DNA of 64,000 nucleotides. Source: Callorhinus ursinus (Eukaryota; Chordata; Mammalia; Carnivora; Otariidae). The stretch is taken from contig NW_020312827.1 of NCBI RefSeq assembly GCF_003265705.1, positions 20,051,352-20,115,351 on the forward strand, written 5' to 3'. This document shows, piece after piece, positions 1-11,319 of the stretch. The translations under genes and the position numbers were made by a program. The notes beneath the pieces are model-generated. The model made no database searches, was not told where the DNA came from, and worked only from the letters and a program-made list of their open reading frames with translations. Each line of letters begins with the position of its first letter. Position 1 is the first letter of the stretch.

Positions 1-807
1 CACACAGACATCAGAGTGCCTGACTTCTCTGACTATCGACGCACCGAGGTGTTAGTTGGTACGAAGTCTTCAAAAGAGAGCAGTGAGGCTAGAAAAGGTT
101 TCTCCTATTTGATAACTGCAACGACTAGTATAGGTGTTGCATATGCTGCCAAGAATGTCGTCTCCCAGTTTGTTTCCATCATGAGTGCTTCTGCTGATGT
201 GTTGGCCATGTCGAAAATCGAAATCAAGCTATCCGATATTCCAGAAGGCAAGAACATGGCTTTCAAATGGAGAGGAAAACCACTGTTTGTGCGCCATAGA
301 ACCAAGAAGGAAATTGAGCAGGAGGCTGCAGTTGAAATGTCCCAGTTGAGGGACCCACAGCATGATTTAGATCGAGTAAAGAAACCTGAATGGGTTATCC
401 TGATAGGTGTTTGCACTCCTCTTGGTTGTGTACCCATTGCAAATGCAGGAGATTTTGGTGGTTATTACTGCCCTTGCCATGGGTCACACTGTGATGCTTC
501 TGGCAGGATCAGGAAGGGGCCTGCACCTCTCAACCTTGAAGTTCCCTCATATGAGTTCACTGGTGACGACATGGTGATTGTTGGTTAGAGACCTGGACTC
601 AAGTTCTAGGCTCCTTTTGGTCTTCTTGTCACCTCAGAAGACTTATAAGCAAGCCTTCTATACTTGAGTTGATTTGAAATATTTAAGAATTGCTAATAAT
701 GTATTTGCAAACATTAATGTGAAGTAAATTGAATTTAATGTTGAATGCTTTCAAGCATTCACCTAATAAAGCCACTGTTAAACATTGTTAACCTCAAAAA
801 AAAAAAA
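1..807 (+). pseudogene. UQCRFS1: UQCRFS1 (Rieske iron-sulfur protein) processed retrocopy, 5' cut by window edge
   Basis: The frame is open from base 1 to the TAG at 586-588 (195 codons). It starts [14 protein letters not shown], matching the start of the mature Rieske protein of mitochondrial complex III, which carries electrons from ubiquinol to cytochrome c1. Visible parts are the membrane anchor and hinge (about 100-240) and the soluble 2Fe-2S domain. Box II is intact (CPCHGSH, 469-489). Box I reads CTPLGC (412-429) where the family has CTHLGC, so the cluster-ligand His is Pro (codon CCT, 418-420). The codon after box II is Cys (490-492) where Tyr is usual, and RIRKGPAP has Lys for Leu. 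No ATG start lies at the left; the first in-frame ATG is at 181. The 3' UTR, AATAAA at 765-770 and A12 at 796-807 mark a processed copy. The parent gene has introns, but I cannot confirm from this window where they fall. Probably non-functional as a Rieske protein. Confidence 0.9.
765..770 (+). promoter_or_regulatory. Polyadenylation signal AATAAA of the retrocopied mRNA
   Basis: AATAAA lies 25 bases before a genomic run of 12 A (796-807). That spacing is what a retrotransposed, polyadenylated mRNA leaves behind. Confidence 0.8.
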
Positions 808-1057
808 GATAAATGGTTCTGCAGTAACTTTAAAATATGAGAAGGGATAAACTGTAGGCAACTAGAGGCTGGGACTAGTTTGGAGGTGGGGCGGTCCTGA
901 GGGTGAGGAGGGATATGAAAGGTTTTTATCCCATGTCTCCTGGGGCTAATCATCTGGAAGTGACTATAGCACATGGCCCACAGTACTGTAGCCCTTGAAT
1001 TACTGTGTTGAGACCTGTTTAAAGCACCCAAGTAAGATAAAAAAAAAAAAAAAAAAA
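808..1057. other. Spacer ending in a second A tract (A19, 1039-1057)
   Basis: The stretch between the retrocopy's A12 and an A19 run matches no family I recognise. The A19 could be the tail of a separate short retroinsert, or the end of a longer UQCRFS1 transcript read through the first signal. I see no AATAAA just before the A19. Confidence 0.4.
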
Positions 1058-2770
1058 CTGCAGCCCGTAATGCCTAGAGCATTTTGTGCCACAGATCCCT
1101 TTGTCCTTCTGGTGACAGAATAATATTTTTAAGCACAGAAAATGCAACTGATTATTAGAAAGGAAAGCAAATTAGTTAACAACATTTTTTAAAAGAAACA
1201 AATCTGTGATATAATACATATGTCTTCTATGTCATGCACTAAACACTAAGATCTTGCTGGAGTAACTACTACAATTTCAAGAATAACTTTGAAGCATATA
1301 CAACAATTGTGATAATAAATATTTGTGGTTTCTCATGATGACCAAGTCGCAGATACTGCTAAAATTACTAAGGTTTGTGGCTTACACTCAGAAGAAAATG
1401 ATAAATGTCACCTAAAAGTTTGTGAAAATAAAGATGTCTTTTTCCCATTCAAATTAATCACCCCCTGAATTCTTTGACACACTTTGCAGATTCATGGAAC
1501 CCCTGGAGAGGGCCAGGAACATGGAAACATCCAGTGGAGGAATAACAGGGAGTGATTTTTAAAACACATTTTTAAAACACATTTCAATGTCCTTATGTTG
1601 CTTCACTAACCTACTGGATACCCAGCTGGTTAAACAGTGGTGAACAAGCAGTGGTTCCTGCCTCATGTAATTCCAGATTATCACGCTTGCCTGTATGTGT
1701 TGGGTAGAGACTAGATACATTAGCACTTTCTTATGATAAATTATGCCTAAACTAAATTATGACAAACGAAAGAGCATCTACTTCTTACGATATATACTAT
1801 CTCACGAACAATGCTGGTATTCAAGTACTGCCTAAATTAATTTAGCAGAAAAGTTAAAGGATTTTCCAAACAAATTTTCAATTTCTTTTTCCCTTTTAAT
1901 TCTTCACACAACCTGCATTACATTAGGAGGAGTTTAAAAAATAAAAGCATTAAAATTCATTTTTTTTAAGAACAGTAACGGTAACAGAAAGGTCAGGAGG
2001 GTTCAAGAAATGAGATGCCAATGTTAAATTAGTGCATTTCACACACATTTTGAACTGCCAAGACAGACATACTCACATTCACCTAGAAATACAGAAACAG
2101 ATCTGTAGTTGATCTGTATTCACCTGTAAATATAGAAAAGATCTAAAGATGAATATGAAATACTTTTGTATTGGCTGCCATTTGACGCATACCAAGACTT
2201 ACTCTTTCCACAGAAGTAATTGAGAGAAGAGTTGATGTAGGATACAGAGTGGGAATCAGAAATCTTAGTCCTGAATGCTAAGCAGTTCATCTAAACAACC
2301 AGCAAATCTATGGAGGTGCATAAAACACTGACTTTATATTTGGTGATTGAAGCCTTGACATTGCTAGAAATTAATAATGATTGCAATAACTAGAAAGTAA
2401 TAGATTAATTATCATTGTAATGCCTAGTATAAAATGAAGTTATAAAATGACTTTAATAAATCAAAAAGAAATGAGCAAAGTCTAACAGAGTATTGTGAAA
2501 TTGTGTTTTCATTAAGTTGCCAGAGGATCCAGCCTACCAGTAACAGATTATCAGAGGACTATTATTCAAGGTCATTCCTATATAGAGGAGGTCATAGAAA
2601 CTTTCTGTGACAGAAAACCTTCTAATAACTGCAATTTATTCTCCCTAATAAACCCTGTATTAAGGAGTATTGACTGACAAAATACTAGGCCCTTCCAACA
2701 AGATCCAAAGCTAAATACTACATGCTTCACAGTTACTCAAAACTACAAAGAGTTGCCAAATTTATTTTTT
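1058..2770. other. AT-rich sequence with no recognised gene or repeat
   Basis: Only short chance reading frames occur. I recognise no exon, RNA gene or repeat family, though old decayed repeats may be present. Confidence 0.5.
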
Positions 2771-2774
2771 CTTA

Positions 2775-2960
2775 TTGAAACTCTGCTCTGTGACAAGTAC
2801 TATGCCAAGTGCTGGGACTACAGTATTGAAAAAAAAATAGACACTATCCCAGACTTCTTGGAGCCAAGATACCAGGCAAGTAATCACTGTAAAGTGTGAT
2901 GTATGTTATGATGGGAAGAGTCCAATTAGCTGTGGGAGCACAATGAAGAGGCACCAAATC
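2775..2960 (-). repeat. L2 LINE 3'-end relic (antisense)
   Basis: The text 'acaagtactatgccaagtgctgggactacagta' around 2794-2826 (described here in parts: 'tatgccaagtgctggg') resembles the reverse complement of the L2 3' end, usually seen as 'tatgtgccaggcactg'. The piece is old and degraded, and its boundaries are soft. Confidence 0.5.
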
Positions 2961-3207
2961 TAGTGCAGGGTGTCCAGGAGCTATAAAGGATATGGGAGAA
3001 CTGGTGAGATGAAAGGGAAGAGGGTGGATACAGAAAGAATATTCCAGGGAGAAGGACCCCGCTCATGAGGATTTGTGGGGTTCGAGGGATCATGGTGCTT
3101 TTAAGGAGCTGAAGGTGAGGAGTAGCTGGAACATAGACTGAGAGGAAAAAAACAAGGTGAGGCTCAGAAAGCCCACAGGGGCCACACCATAGGCCACCTT
3201 GTAAACC

Positions 3208-3803
3208 ATTGTTGAGTTGAATTGTGTACTTCCCAAAAGACATGATGAAGTCCTAATCCCCAGTACCTGTGAATGTGACCTTATTCGGAAATAGGGTCTT
3301 GCAGGTGTAATCCATTTAAGATGAGGTCATACTGAATCAGGGTAGGTCCCAATCCAATGTTATTGGTTTTCTTTTCTTTTTTTTAAGATTTTGTTCTTAA
3401 CTAATCTCTGTATCCAGCAGGGGGCTCAAACTCACAACCTCAAGATCAAAAGTCACAACCCCAAGATCAAGAGTCACTCCACCAACTGAGCCAGCCAGGC
3501 ACCCTTGTAATTGGTTTTCACATAAGAGGAGAATGTCATGGGAAGGCACGGAGACCCACAGAGGGAAGACGGGCATGTGAAGACAGAGGGACTGCAGGTG
3601 TGCTGCCACAAACCACGGAAAGCCTGGGGATATCAGAAGCTAGAAGACGCAAGGAACGATTCCCCTCCTCAGAGGAAGCCTTCAGAGGACCTTGACTTCA
3701 GACTTCAAGCCTCCAAACTGTGAAAGAATATATTTCTTTCATTTTAAGCCACCCCAGTTTGTAGTAATTTGTTTTGGCAACCTGTAGGAAACTGGTAACT
3801 TAG
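3208..3803 (+). mobile_element. MLT1-type LTR (ERVL-MaLR), split by a SINE
   Basis: It runs from 'ttgaattgtgtacttccc' through 'gaatgtgaccttattcgg' and 'agatgaggtcatactg' to 'tttaagccaccccagtttg' and 'ggaaactggtaactta'. These are the successive landmarks of an MLT1A/B-like solo LTR of the mammalian MaLR group. It is interrupted at 3372-3509 by a SINEC. No internal retroviral region is present. Confidence 0.85.
3372..3509 (-). mobile_element. SINEC (Can-SINE), antisense, inside the MLT1 LTR
   Basis: A T-rich start followed by 'aagattttgttcttaacta', 'gggctcaaactcacaacc' and the head complement 'aactgagccagccaggcaccc' (3483-3504, 'gagccagccaggcaccc' core). It is flanked by a 10-bp TSD 'attggttttc' at 3362-3371 and 3510-3519. 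This is the 'gccagccaggc' subtype, which lacks the long CT-rich middle. It postdates the LTR it splits. Confidence 0.9.
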
Positions 3804-5614
3804 GAGTTTTGACTCTTCCTCTGGCCAGAGGAACGCCACTGGCAAGATTTGATTAGGGGAGCAATCTCATCGATTTTCAGTTTAAAAGGATGACTCTGAT
3901 GACACTGGAAAATACTGAGTGGCAGGAGAGCAAGACTAGTTGAAGAGAAACTGGAGGCAGTAGCAGTAAAACTGGACATTATGCTGCCAGGAATCAGACC
4001 CAATTATATCCCATTAGAGTTGTTCTAGCAAAAACACTATGGCTTCCATGGCTTCGCCGCAATACTGTGGCTCAAATGATGCTCCAAACTGGAAAACAAA
4101 AGCTCCAGGACTTGCCACCATGCTAACCCGAAAATGGAGTCTGCACATGCTATTTCCTCATGTTGCCCTTTGGGGGAGATGAGGATAGCTCTGTAAAGCA
4201 ATTCAGCAATAAAGGAAGTAGTGACAGTAAATTCTAGTTTCCACTTTGGTACGACCGTATCATAACGTAAGAATTTTTCAGGTCTAAAAAGAGAATTCAA
4301 GACATTGAGTAGCCACACATGATAATGCCCACAATGCCCAGCAAATGGAATTATCAAACCATATCTCTTAAACCAGAAATCTGAAATTCATACTTAATTT
4401 ATCCCTTCTCTTATCCCCATATCCAATTAATCTTCAAATTATGTTGATTTTACAAGCTTAATGTCTCTAAGCAGATCATATTTTTGTCTCCTGCACCCCC
4501 CCATTTCAATGTAATTGGGTATTATTCTTGGTTGCATCACTTCTGAGACTGGTTCTCCTACAACCTTGAGAGTCTGAGAGCTAACTACAATTTAACTAAT
4601 ATCATCTTGTTAAACCAGACAAAGAAGATTCTGTCGTTTACAATCAAGAATCCTGACTTCTATATCAAGAAAAAAAACTAGAAGAAGATCAGGTTTGGTG
4701 AAAAGGGACTGTTAGATAATAAGTTGTCACAACAGGTTATGTCCATAAACAAAGAAAACTCGTATTTTCCAGGACTGTATGTAATGGACCCAGAAAAGTG
4801 AAATACCTTGACAGCATTTTAACGCAACAACATCTAACTCATTTTCTTATCCAAACTGGCCTTCTATAATAAATTTATCACCAAACAAATGCGTGAAATG
4901 TATAATATTTTGTGTGCTTCTTTGTGTGTATGAACTAGTAAGGATAAAATTGTACAATTTATAGGTAAGTATAAAGAAAAAAATAATGATCTTAATACAT
5001 TTCATCAGAATTCCCCATGGGATTTAATTCCCCTGTCATTGTTTTATGAACTTATTTTTCTAGTCAAGTCATTTGGGGTGGAAAGTGAGACCCTAAGGAT
5101 ATTAATTAACAGAAAGAAAAGATTGCTAAGCTGATCTGTATCCAAAATGAGTGGGAATTGGATGTGTGCTAATAGTAAAGCATAAGAGAGAGGGAGGGCT
5201 AAGAGAAGGCAGGAGAAAACTAAGGGAGGGGATATAAATGAGGGAGAAGCAAACTTTTGACAAGATAGAGTCCATATTGGTAGATATGGCTACAAGATAT
5301 TAAAAGATTGATGTCTATTATGCAATTTTTAATTTGCTTTTATGCTACCCCATAACTTTGGCAGCATCCCCAAATCTAATGAAGTCTACTGCACACATAA
5401 AGCCTTGGGTGAGTTTTGTTTTTGTGGTAATCATGGAAGTGACTGAGTGTCCTATTTGACTTGATATGGTAGAGAACATAGACTCTATGCAGTGGTCCAT
5501 ATAAATAACTAATACTCAGAAATAGGTCAGAGAAAGAGGTCCTTGGAGATCTGGCCTCTGCCTACCTATCTGAAGTCATGCCCTTGTCTTTCACAAGCCT
5601 CCAGCTACATTAAC
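3804..5614. other. No recognised gene
   Basis: Mixed sequence with chance frames only; the longest is a 106-codon minus-strand frame at 4037-4357 with no domain I can name. A purine-rich patch lies at 5180-5250. Confidence 0.5.
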
Positions 5615-5630
5615 CTGGTCTCTGCTCTTA

Positions 5631-5800
5631 AAAAAATAAATAAATAAAAAGATGTATTTATTTACTTGAGAGAGAGCACATAGAGAGAGGGAGGAACAGA
5701 CTCCCCACTGAGCAGAGAGCCCAACGTGGTGCTTGATCCCAGGACTCTGGGATCATGACCCAAGTCAAAGGCAGACACTTAACTGAGTCACCCAGGCGCC
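5631..5800 (-). mobile_element. SINEC, antisense
   Basis: The A-rich tail complement (aaataaataaa) is followed by a 'gagagagag' block, 'gactccccactgagcagag', 'gggatcatgacc' and the head complement 'gagtcacccaggcgcc'. The TSD is 'ctggtctctgctctta' at 5615-5630 against 'ctggtctctgctttta' at 5801-5816, with one mismatch. Confidence 0.93.
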
Positions 5801-5816
5801 CTGGTCTCTGCTTTTA

Positions 5817-7795
5817 AATAGCTTAAACCATCTCCAACCTCAGAGCTTTTTTATCTCCCTATCATCTACTGAGAACATCATTTTCTCTATTCTCCTGGTG
5901 GATGCTTATCCTCCAAGAGAGGTTAAATCTTTCTTTCTTAAGAAAATTTTTAGAGTAGTTTCTCCCCAACATACTTATGCAGAGCAATGTATGTTTTCCT
6001 TCATAGTACTTACCTTGTAGGATCATTTTTTGTGGTTTAAAATAGATAACTCTAGAAGGCTCTAACTATATGATAGACACTCAAAATTTTGTTATTTTAT
6101 TAACATTTTTATTTTAATAAATAACATATTTATTTACACAACGCTTTTATTAACATTATCATAATCAAAATTGATCTCACTTTTGCTGTTCTCTTAAGGA
6201 GAACAATCCAGCTGGCATGCACATGAAACTCAAGGTGCCATCCCTTTCATTCCTGAATCTGCTCTATCTCTAGAACGTCTTGAGGGTCAAAAACTGGGAT
6301 AAGGGAGATGCCGTGTTGAAAGAATTTGGGCATTGAAAGGCTATTTTTATTCAGACAAAGAATCAAACGTATCCAAGATTGGCCAGTCTAATTCACCATG
6401 GTGTTTCTACAAAATTCTTTGGTGATGGCAATTTGGAAACGTAAGTCCTGTCTTTTGGAAATGGGGCCAGCACTTCCTGGGAATTTAAAAGAGTCTAATA
6501 ATTGATGACATATGCTGAACTTAGCAAAGTGAGAAAGAAAAGGGCACACTCACTCTGATAGGAGTATTGCTTAACAAAAGTGCAATGCTAACAATAAACT
6601 CAGTTTTAGTCAATTCTTTCCCAGAATATTTACATTAACATTGCCTTAAAGATGGAGTTGCACCGCCAGTTATTTTTTTCCATTGCCAATTACTTAAAAT
6701 AATTAAAACATGTTCAATATAATGGTATATTAATATCGTTTCACAAGATACAAGGAAAAAAAGAACAGCCATTCCATTTTGCTACGTGCTGTTCTGTAAC
6801 TGGTAAATGCTAAAATGTTAATATGCAACTGTTGCTCCCAATTAATATATATAAAGCTCTCTGAAACCCATGTGGCAGTCCTTCAAATGTGCCTCTAAAA
6901 ATTTCTCTTCCCTAAGACACAAAACAATGAAGAGAGACTTGGTTGATGGCAGGGCTCCATCATGGGAAAGCTAAAAAGAAAACAATAAAAGGTTTTTCTA
7001 ACTGCTCACTCTTCCAATCAGTCTCACATAAGAAACACCTCTCATCAGCCTGTCAACTGGACAGATTCTGAACACAAGGCACAGAGAAAGGGTGGGGCAG
7101 GGGAAAACCTCTTCCAGATTGCCCACTTTAGAGTCTCTAGCAACCATCACACATGTTGCCCATACACTAAGAAAAAGATAAAGGAATATGTACTTCTTTG
7201 AAGATTCTAAATCATAATCACTATTGTTGGACACTATCAGAGGTAAGAATCACTTTTTAAAAAAATATTTGTCAGCATTAATCACTGTATAAAACATTCA
7301 AAACATTCCCCTCCTCACAACCCTCAGAAACAGTGCCTTCACTTACATAAGATGGAAGAAATGATTGAAGTGTCTCCTGGTCCCATCCCACCCCACTGCC
7401 ATCTCCTGCACTGACCTTCCACTATTCAGAGAACCACAATACCCTAACTTTCTAAACATAGAGATGCATTTTTTCCAAAGCATTTAGCAGTGAAACTGTC
7501 ACTGATCAGAGGGATAGTTACTTTAAGCACATCGCTGGAGCTTCCCATGCAAGCATTGTTTGCCACCAACTGTCATCATTACACAGCTTGCTTCTGAGAT
7601 CCAGGGCTGATGAGAATTAAGAGTTTGCTTCATTTGGTAGAATTATCTCCGTGTCTAATTGTGGAAGAGTTAGACAATCTTATAAAGAGATTCAGTTCTT
7701 CAAGGAAAACGTCACATTGGTTGTGTAGCATGATACACAAGTAGTTTCCAAAGCTTCATTGGCATAGAACACCTTGGTCAAAGGATTTTGTTTGT
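5817..7795. other. No recognised gene or clear repeat
   Basis: AT-rich sequence with short AT-simple patches near 6090-6140. I see no exon, no RNA gene and no intact repeat. Confidence 0.5.
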
Positions 7796-7799
7796 TTTT

Positions 7800-8430
7800 T
7801 AATTGCAAAAATTTTTTATATTTAATTATTTTTATTGTGGTAAAACACATATAACATAAAACTTGCCATGTTCACCATTTTAAAATGCACAATCCAGTGG
7901 CATTAATAACACTCCCAATGTCATTAACATTCACAACTAGTGGTGCAATCATTCACCACTATTTGCAAAATTTTTCATCACCTCAAATAAACAATACTGC
8001 TCAATACCTCTCCCTTTCAGTTCCTGGTAGCCTCTAAGCTACTTTCTGTCTCTACGAATTTACTTACTCTAGGTATTTCATATAGATGGAGTCATACAAC
8101 ATTTGTCCATTTTCACTTAGTATAATGTTTTCAAGGTTCATCCATGTTGTAGGATGCGTTCTTTTTATGTCTGAATAGTATTCCTTTGCATGCATATGCC
8201 ACATTTTGTTTATCCATTTATCTGTTGATGGACGCTTGCGTTGTTTCTACCTTTTAGTTTTTGTGAATAATGCTCCAGGGAATATTGGCATACAAGTATT
8301 TGTTTACAATTCTTTGGGGTATATACCTAGGAGTGGAATTGATAGGTCATATGCTAATTCTATGTTTAACTTCTTGTAAAACTGCCAAACTGTTTTCCAC
8401 AGCAGCTGCATCCTTTTTCATTCTGTCTCT
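7800..8430 (-). mobile_element. L1M LINE fragment, antisense (3' end at left)
   Basis: Landmarks of an inverted old mammalian L1 3' region occur in order: 'ttattgtggtaaaacacat', 'ctgtctctacgaattt', 'aaggttcatccatgttgta', 'tctgaatagtattcctttg', 'cacattttgtttatcc', 'gggtatatacctaggag' and 'ctgttttccacagcagctgc'. No open ORF2 segment survives. Confidence 0.88.
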
Positions 8431-8579
8431 CTGTTGTTTGTTTGTTTCCTGTGGAAGCTTAATGTGTAAAAACACACAAAGGCAGAGTGATTCTGGTGGA
8501 AACTTCTTGAGTTAGCCTCTGAGGAAACACCTGGAAGGTTTTGGCTTCTGCAAACAATTTTTAAAAGCCCTCCACTCCT

Positions 8580-8792
8580 GGGGCTCCTGGGTGGCTCAGT
8601 CAGTTAAGCGTCTGCCTTTGGCTCAGGTCATGATCTCAGGGTCCTACGATCAAGCACTGCATTAGGCTCCCTGCTCAGGGGGAGACTGCTTCTCCCTCTC
8701 CCTCTGCTGCTCCCTCTGCTTGTGCTTTCTCTCTCTCTCTCTCCCACTCTCTGTCAAATAAATAAAAAAAAATCTTAAAAAAATAAAAATAA
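8580..8792 (+). mobile_element. SINEC, sense
   Basis: Head 'ggggctcctgggtggctcag', B-box region with 'tcctacgatcaagcactgc', a CT-rich middle and an A-rich tail 'aaataaataaaa'. The TSD is 'aaaagccctccactcct' at 8563-8579 against 'aaaagccccccactcct' at 8793-8809. The tRNA-derived head supplies the ancestral pol III promoter. Confidence 0.95.
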
Positions 8793-8811
8793 AAAAGCCC
8801 CCCACTCCTTC

Positions 8812-8950
8812 TTTCAATAGGTAATGGTAGAGAGACCTGAGAACAGAGGGAATTCCTCCAGGTCACACAGCTAATGATTAGAGCTCATGGTGGGTATCGA
8901 ACCTAGATTGCTGAGTGCAAGCTAGGTTACATTCCCTGCTGGTTGCATCT
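8812..8950 (-). repeat. MIR relic, antisense
   Basis: 'aggtcacacagctaatgatt' and 'tatcgaacctagattgc' are the antisense MIR core and flank ('ggtcacacagctagtaag', 'gattcgaaccc'). Boundaries are approximate. Confidence 0.7.
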
Positions 8951-9760
8951 GGATACACTGGCCTTTTTTTCTTTAATATTTTACTTTTTTGCCTTCCCAA
9001 ACAAAAGTATCTAAAGATGTTAAAGTAAATATTCCACAATCTTTCCTGTATATGCTCTAGGGTGAAGACAAGGGAATATAATGAAGAGGGCTTGTGCAAT
9101 CACCTGCATTTTTGCATCGTGTTTACAAGAACTTAGTTATTCAGATATAAATAGCAATTTCCTCCTTTTCTTTTATAATTGCAGAAAATGTACCAACTGA
9201 AATTTGTACAATAATCTTAAAGGAGAAGAAAGGGTAGCTTCACACTCACAAACCAGAGCCAAAATCGTTCTCTATGTCATTACTCTTGTTACTCTATGTT
9301 CTAAGTTCATGAGGCAGAACCTCTCCAGGTTCTTATAATAGGACCTGAGACAGAAAAGGGCCCCCTTATTGATTCACAGCCTCCTAAATAGGCAGAAAAC
9401 ATGTTGGTTTATTTGGTTTATTATATCTATGGTATCAACAGAAGTAGGAACTCTAAAATTATCTACATTGTGGTTACCACTAATTTCACAAAATTTTCAG
9501 TCCAGGCTTTATATATATTCAGTTGAGGATGATAGTTGTTATTATAAATAATGTCCAGTATGTCAGGACTTAACACAAGACAGTTTATTTCTCTCTCAGA
9601 TCACTGTCCATACAGGAGAACAGTGGGGTGGTGTCTGGCCCATGTAGTTATTTAGTGACCCAGGGTCCTTCCAATTAGTGGTTCTGACATTCCATTTTCT
9701 ATTTTATCTTTGGATTTGGTTAGCTGGTGAGTGAAGAAAGAGATTAGGCATGAAGGATAG
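8951..9760. other. No recognised gene
   Basis: AT-rich, short chance frames only, and no repeat family that I can name. Confidence 0.45.
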
Positions 9761-9764
9761 CATA

Positions 9765-10650
9765 TTAGTGTCCTAGGGTTGCTGTAACAAAGAACCACAG
9801 ACTTGGTGGCAAAAAAAAAAAAAAAAAATGATATCCTTTTATTCTTTCATAGTTCTGGAGGCTAGAAGTCCAAAATTAAAATGTTGGCAGAGCCAGCCAT
9901 GTTTCCCCTGAATCTTGCAGGGTAGAATTCTTCCTTTCCTCTTCCAGCTTCTGATAGCCCCAGTCACTCATTGGCTTGTAGTGGCAACACTTCAATATCT
10001 GCCTCCCCAGTCAAATAGCACTCTTCCTCTACCTCTGTGCCTTCACATGGTGTCTTGGTCTGTTACGGCCTCTGTAACAAAATTCCACAGACTGGGTGGC
10101 TTAGAAAGAGCAGAAATCTATTGCTCACAGTTCTGGAGGCTGGAAGTCCATGATCAGGTGTCAGCATGGTCAGGTCTTAGTGAGGGCCCTCCTCCAGGTT
10201 TCAGGCTACCAAGTAATCATTGTATCCTCACATGACTTTAGGGGCCAGGGATATTTTCTGGGCTTCTTTTATAAGGTCAATAATCCCATTCATGAGGGCT
10301 CCACCCTCATCACCAAAATCACCTCCCAAAGGCCCCACCTCCCAATACCATCACTTTGGGTGTTAAGATTTCAACAGATAAATTTGGGTCAGGTGGGGGG
10401 ACCATAAACATTGAGCCCACAGCACATGGCATTCTCCTTTTCTAATCAGGACACCAGTCATATTGGATTAGGGAGCTACCCCACTCCATTATGACCTCAC
10501 CTTAACTTAATTAATTATATCAGCAATGTCTATATTTCCAAGTAAGATCACATTCTGAGGTATTTGGAGTTAGGATTTTCAACATAGCTTCTTCTGGAGG
10601 TGGCAGGCAGTGGGCGGTGCAGGTAGGCACAATTCAACCCATATGAATGG
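9765..10650 (-). mobile_element. MLT1-type LTR, antisense, carrying a nested MST-type LTR
   Basis: It reads 'ttagtgtcctagggttgctg', 'agttctggaggctagaagtc' and 'ccttcacatgg', is broken at 10051-10424, then resumes with 'acaccagtcatattggatta', 'gatcacattctgaggta' and 'cacaattcaaccca'. This is an MLT1 LTR read backwards. An A18 run has expanded inside it at 9811-9828. Confidence 0.87.
10051..10424 (-). mobile_element. MST/THE1-type MaLR solo LTR, antisense, nested in MLT1
   Basis: The 374-bp element begins TG ('tgtcttggtctgttacgg') and ends CA ('gagcccacagca'). It contains 'actgggtggcttagaaag', 'ttctggaggctggaagtcc', 'ctccaccctcatcacc' and 'aaaggccccacctccca', typical of an inverted MSTA/B LTR. 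An exact 5-bp TSD 'catgg' flanks it (10046-10050, 10425-10429). With no internal region, it is a solo LTR formed by LTR-LTR recombination. Confidence 0.9.
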
Positions 10651-11315
10651 AGAATTCTGTATGAGCTAGCCCTGGAAATAGTAGAACTCAGTCAAATGGG
10701 CCCACTGATCTGAAATTGAGTTTGAGAAGTATAATGTAGCCACAGGGTCTGGTGAATACATAACACTGACTGTGCCATAAAGGGTAACTCTACGACCCAA
10801 GTAATTCATTTCTCTACCTTCCACTGGTGAGAAATACTGAAAATAACGGTTGTTAGGTGCTTTTAAGTTATATCAAATACATACATGTAAAAATAACTGA
10901 CCTATTTTCATTCATGAAAATGAAAATGTTCTATATTCTTAGTTAAAATAGGATCAGGGTAGAATTTTAGAAAAGAAGGTTAAGGAAGAATCTGAGACAG
11001 AAAAGGGAATGTGGCATTATTTCCTATCTCATATACTTCTTTCACTATTCAACTTAAGATTGGAGAAAAAAGACAAATGGTAGGTTTTATTTATTTGTTT
11101 ACTTTTGAATGTGTTTAACTCAGTCTTTTATTACTACTTTAAATCAAAGGGGAGACTTCTGAATTTTTGGATGGATCTTTAAGAAACTTGCTTTGAAGAT
11201 TTTATTTCTCATGTCAAGATGTGGCTAGGTAAAACGATAAGAAAAGCTGGTGTACATGAGGCACTATCTGTAGTCAAGTGTGGCTCAAAATGTTATAGAA
11301 GTTCTAAGTCAGTTT
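10651..11315. other. No recognised gene
   Basis: AT-rich sequence without exon-like structure or a nameable repeat. Confidence 0.45.
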
Positions 11316-11319
11316 ACTG

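Noticed and set aside
16..588. A functional short Rieske gene starting at 16
   Set aside because: Position 16 is GTG, not ATG, and the frame continues upstream to base 1. The box I His is lost, and a genomic A tract marks a retrocopy.
4037..4357. 106-codon minus-strand frame
   Set aside because: No domain, no splice context and no homologue I can recall; consistent with a chance frame.
8580..8660. SINE heads as tRNA genes
   Set aside because: They keep tRNA-derived A and B box traces but lack a complete cloverleaf and continue directly into the SINE body.
8675..8866. Open frames spanning SINEs (also 13359-13583, 27175-27402, 53102-53284, 53592-53843, 54368-54580)
   Set aside because: They translate SINEC sequence (Leu/Pro/Ser-rich or Glu/Arg repeats from CT/GA tracts). 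Similar peptides recur at each copy because the SINE recurs.
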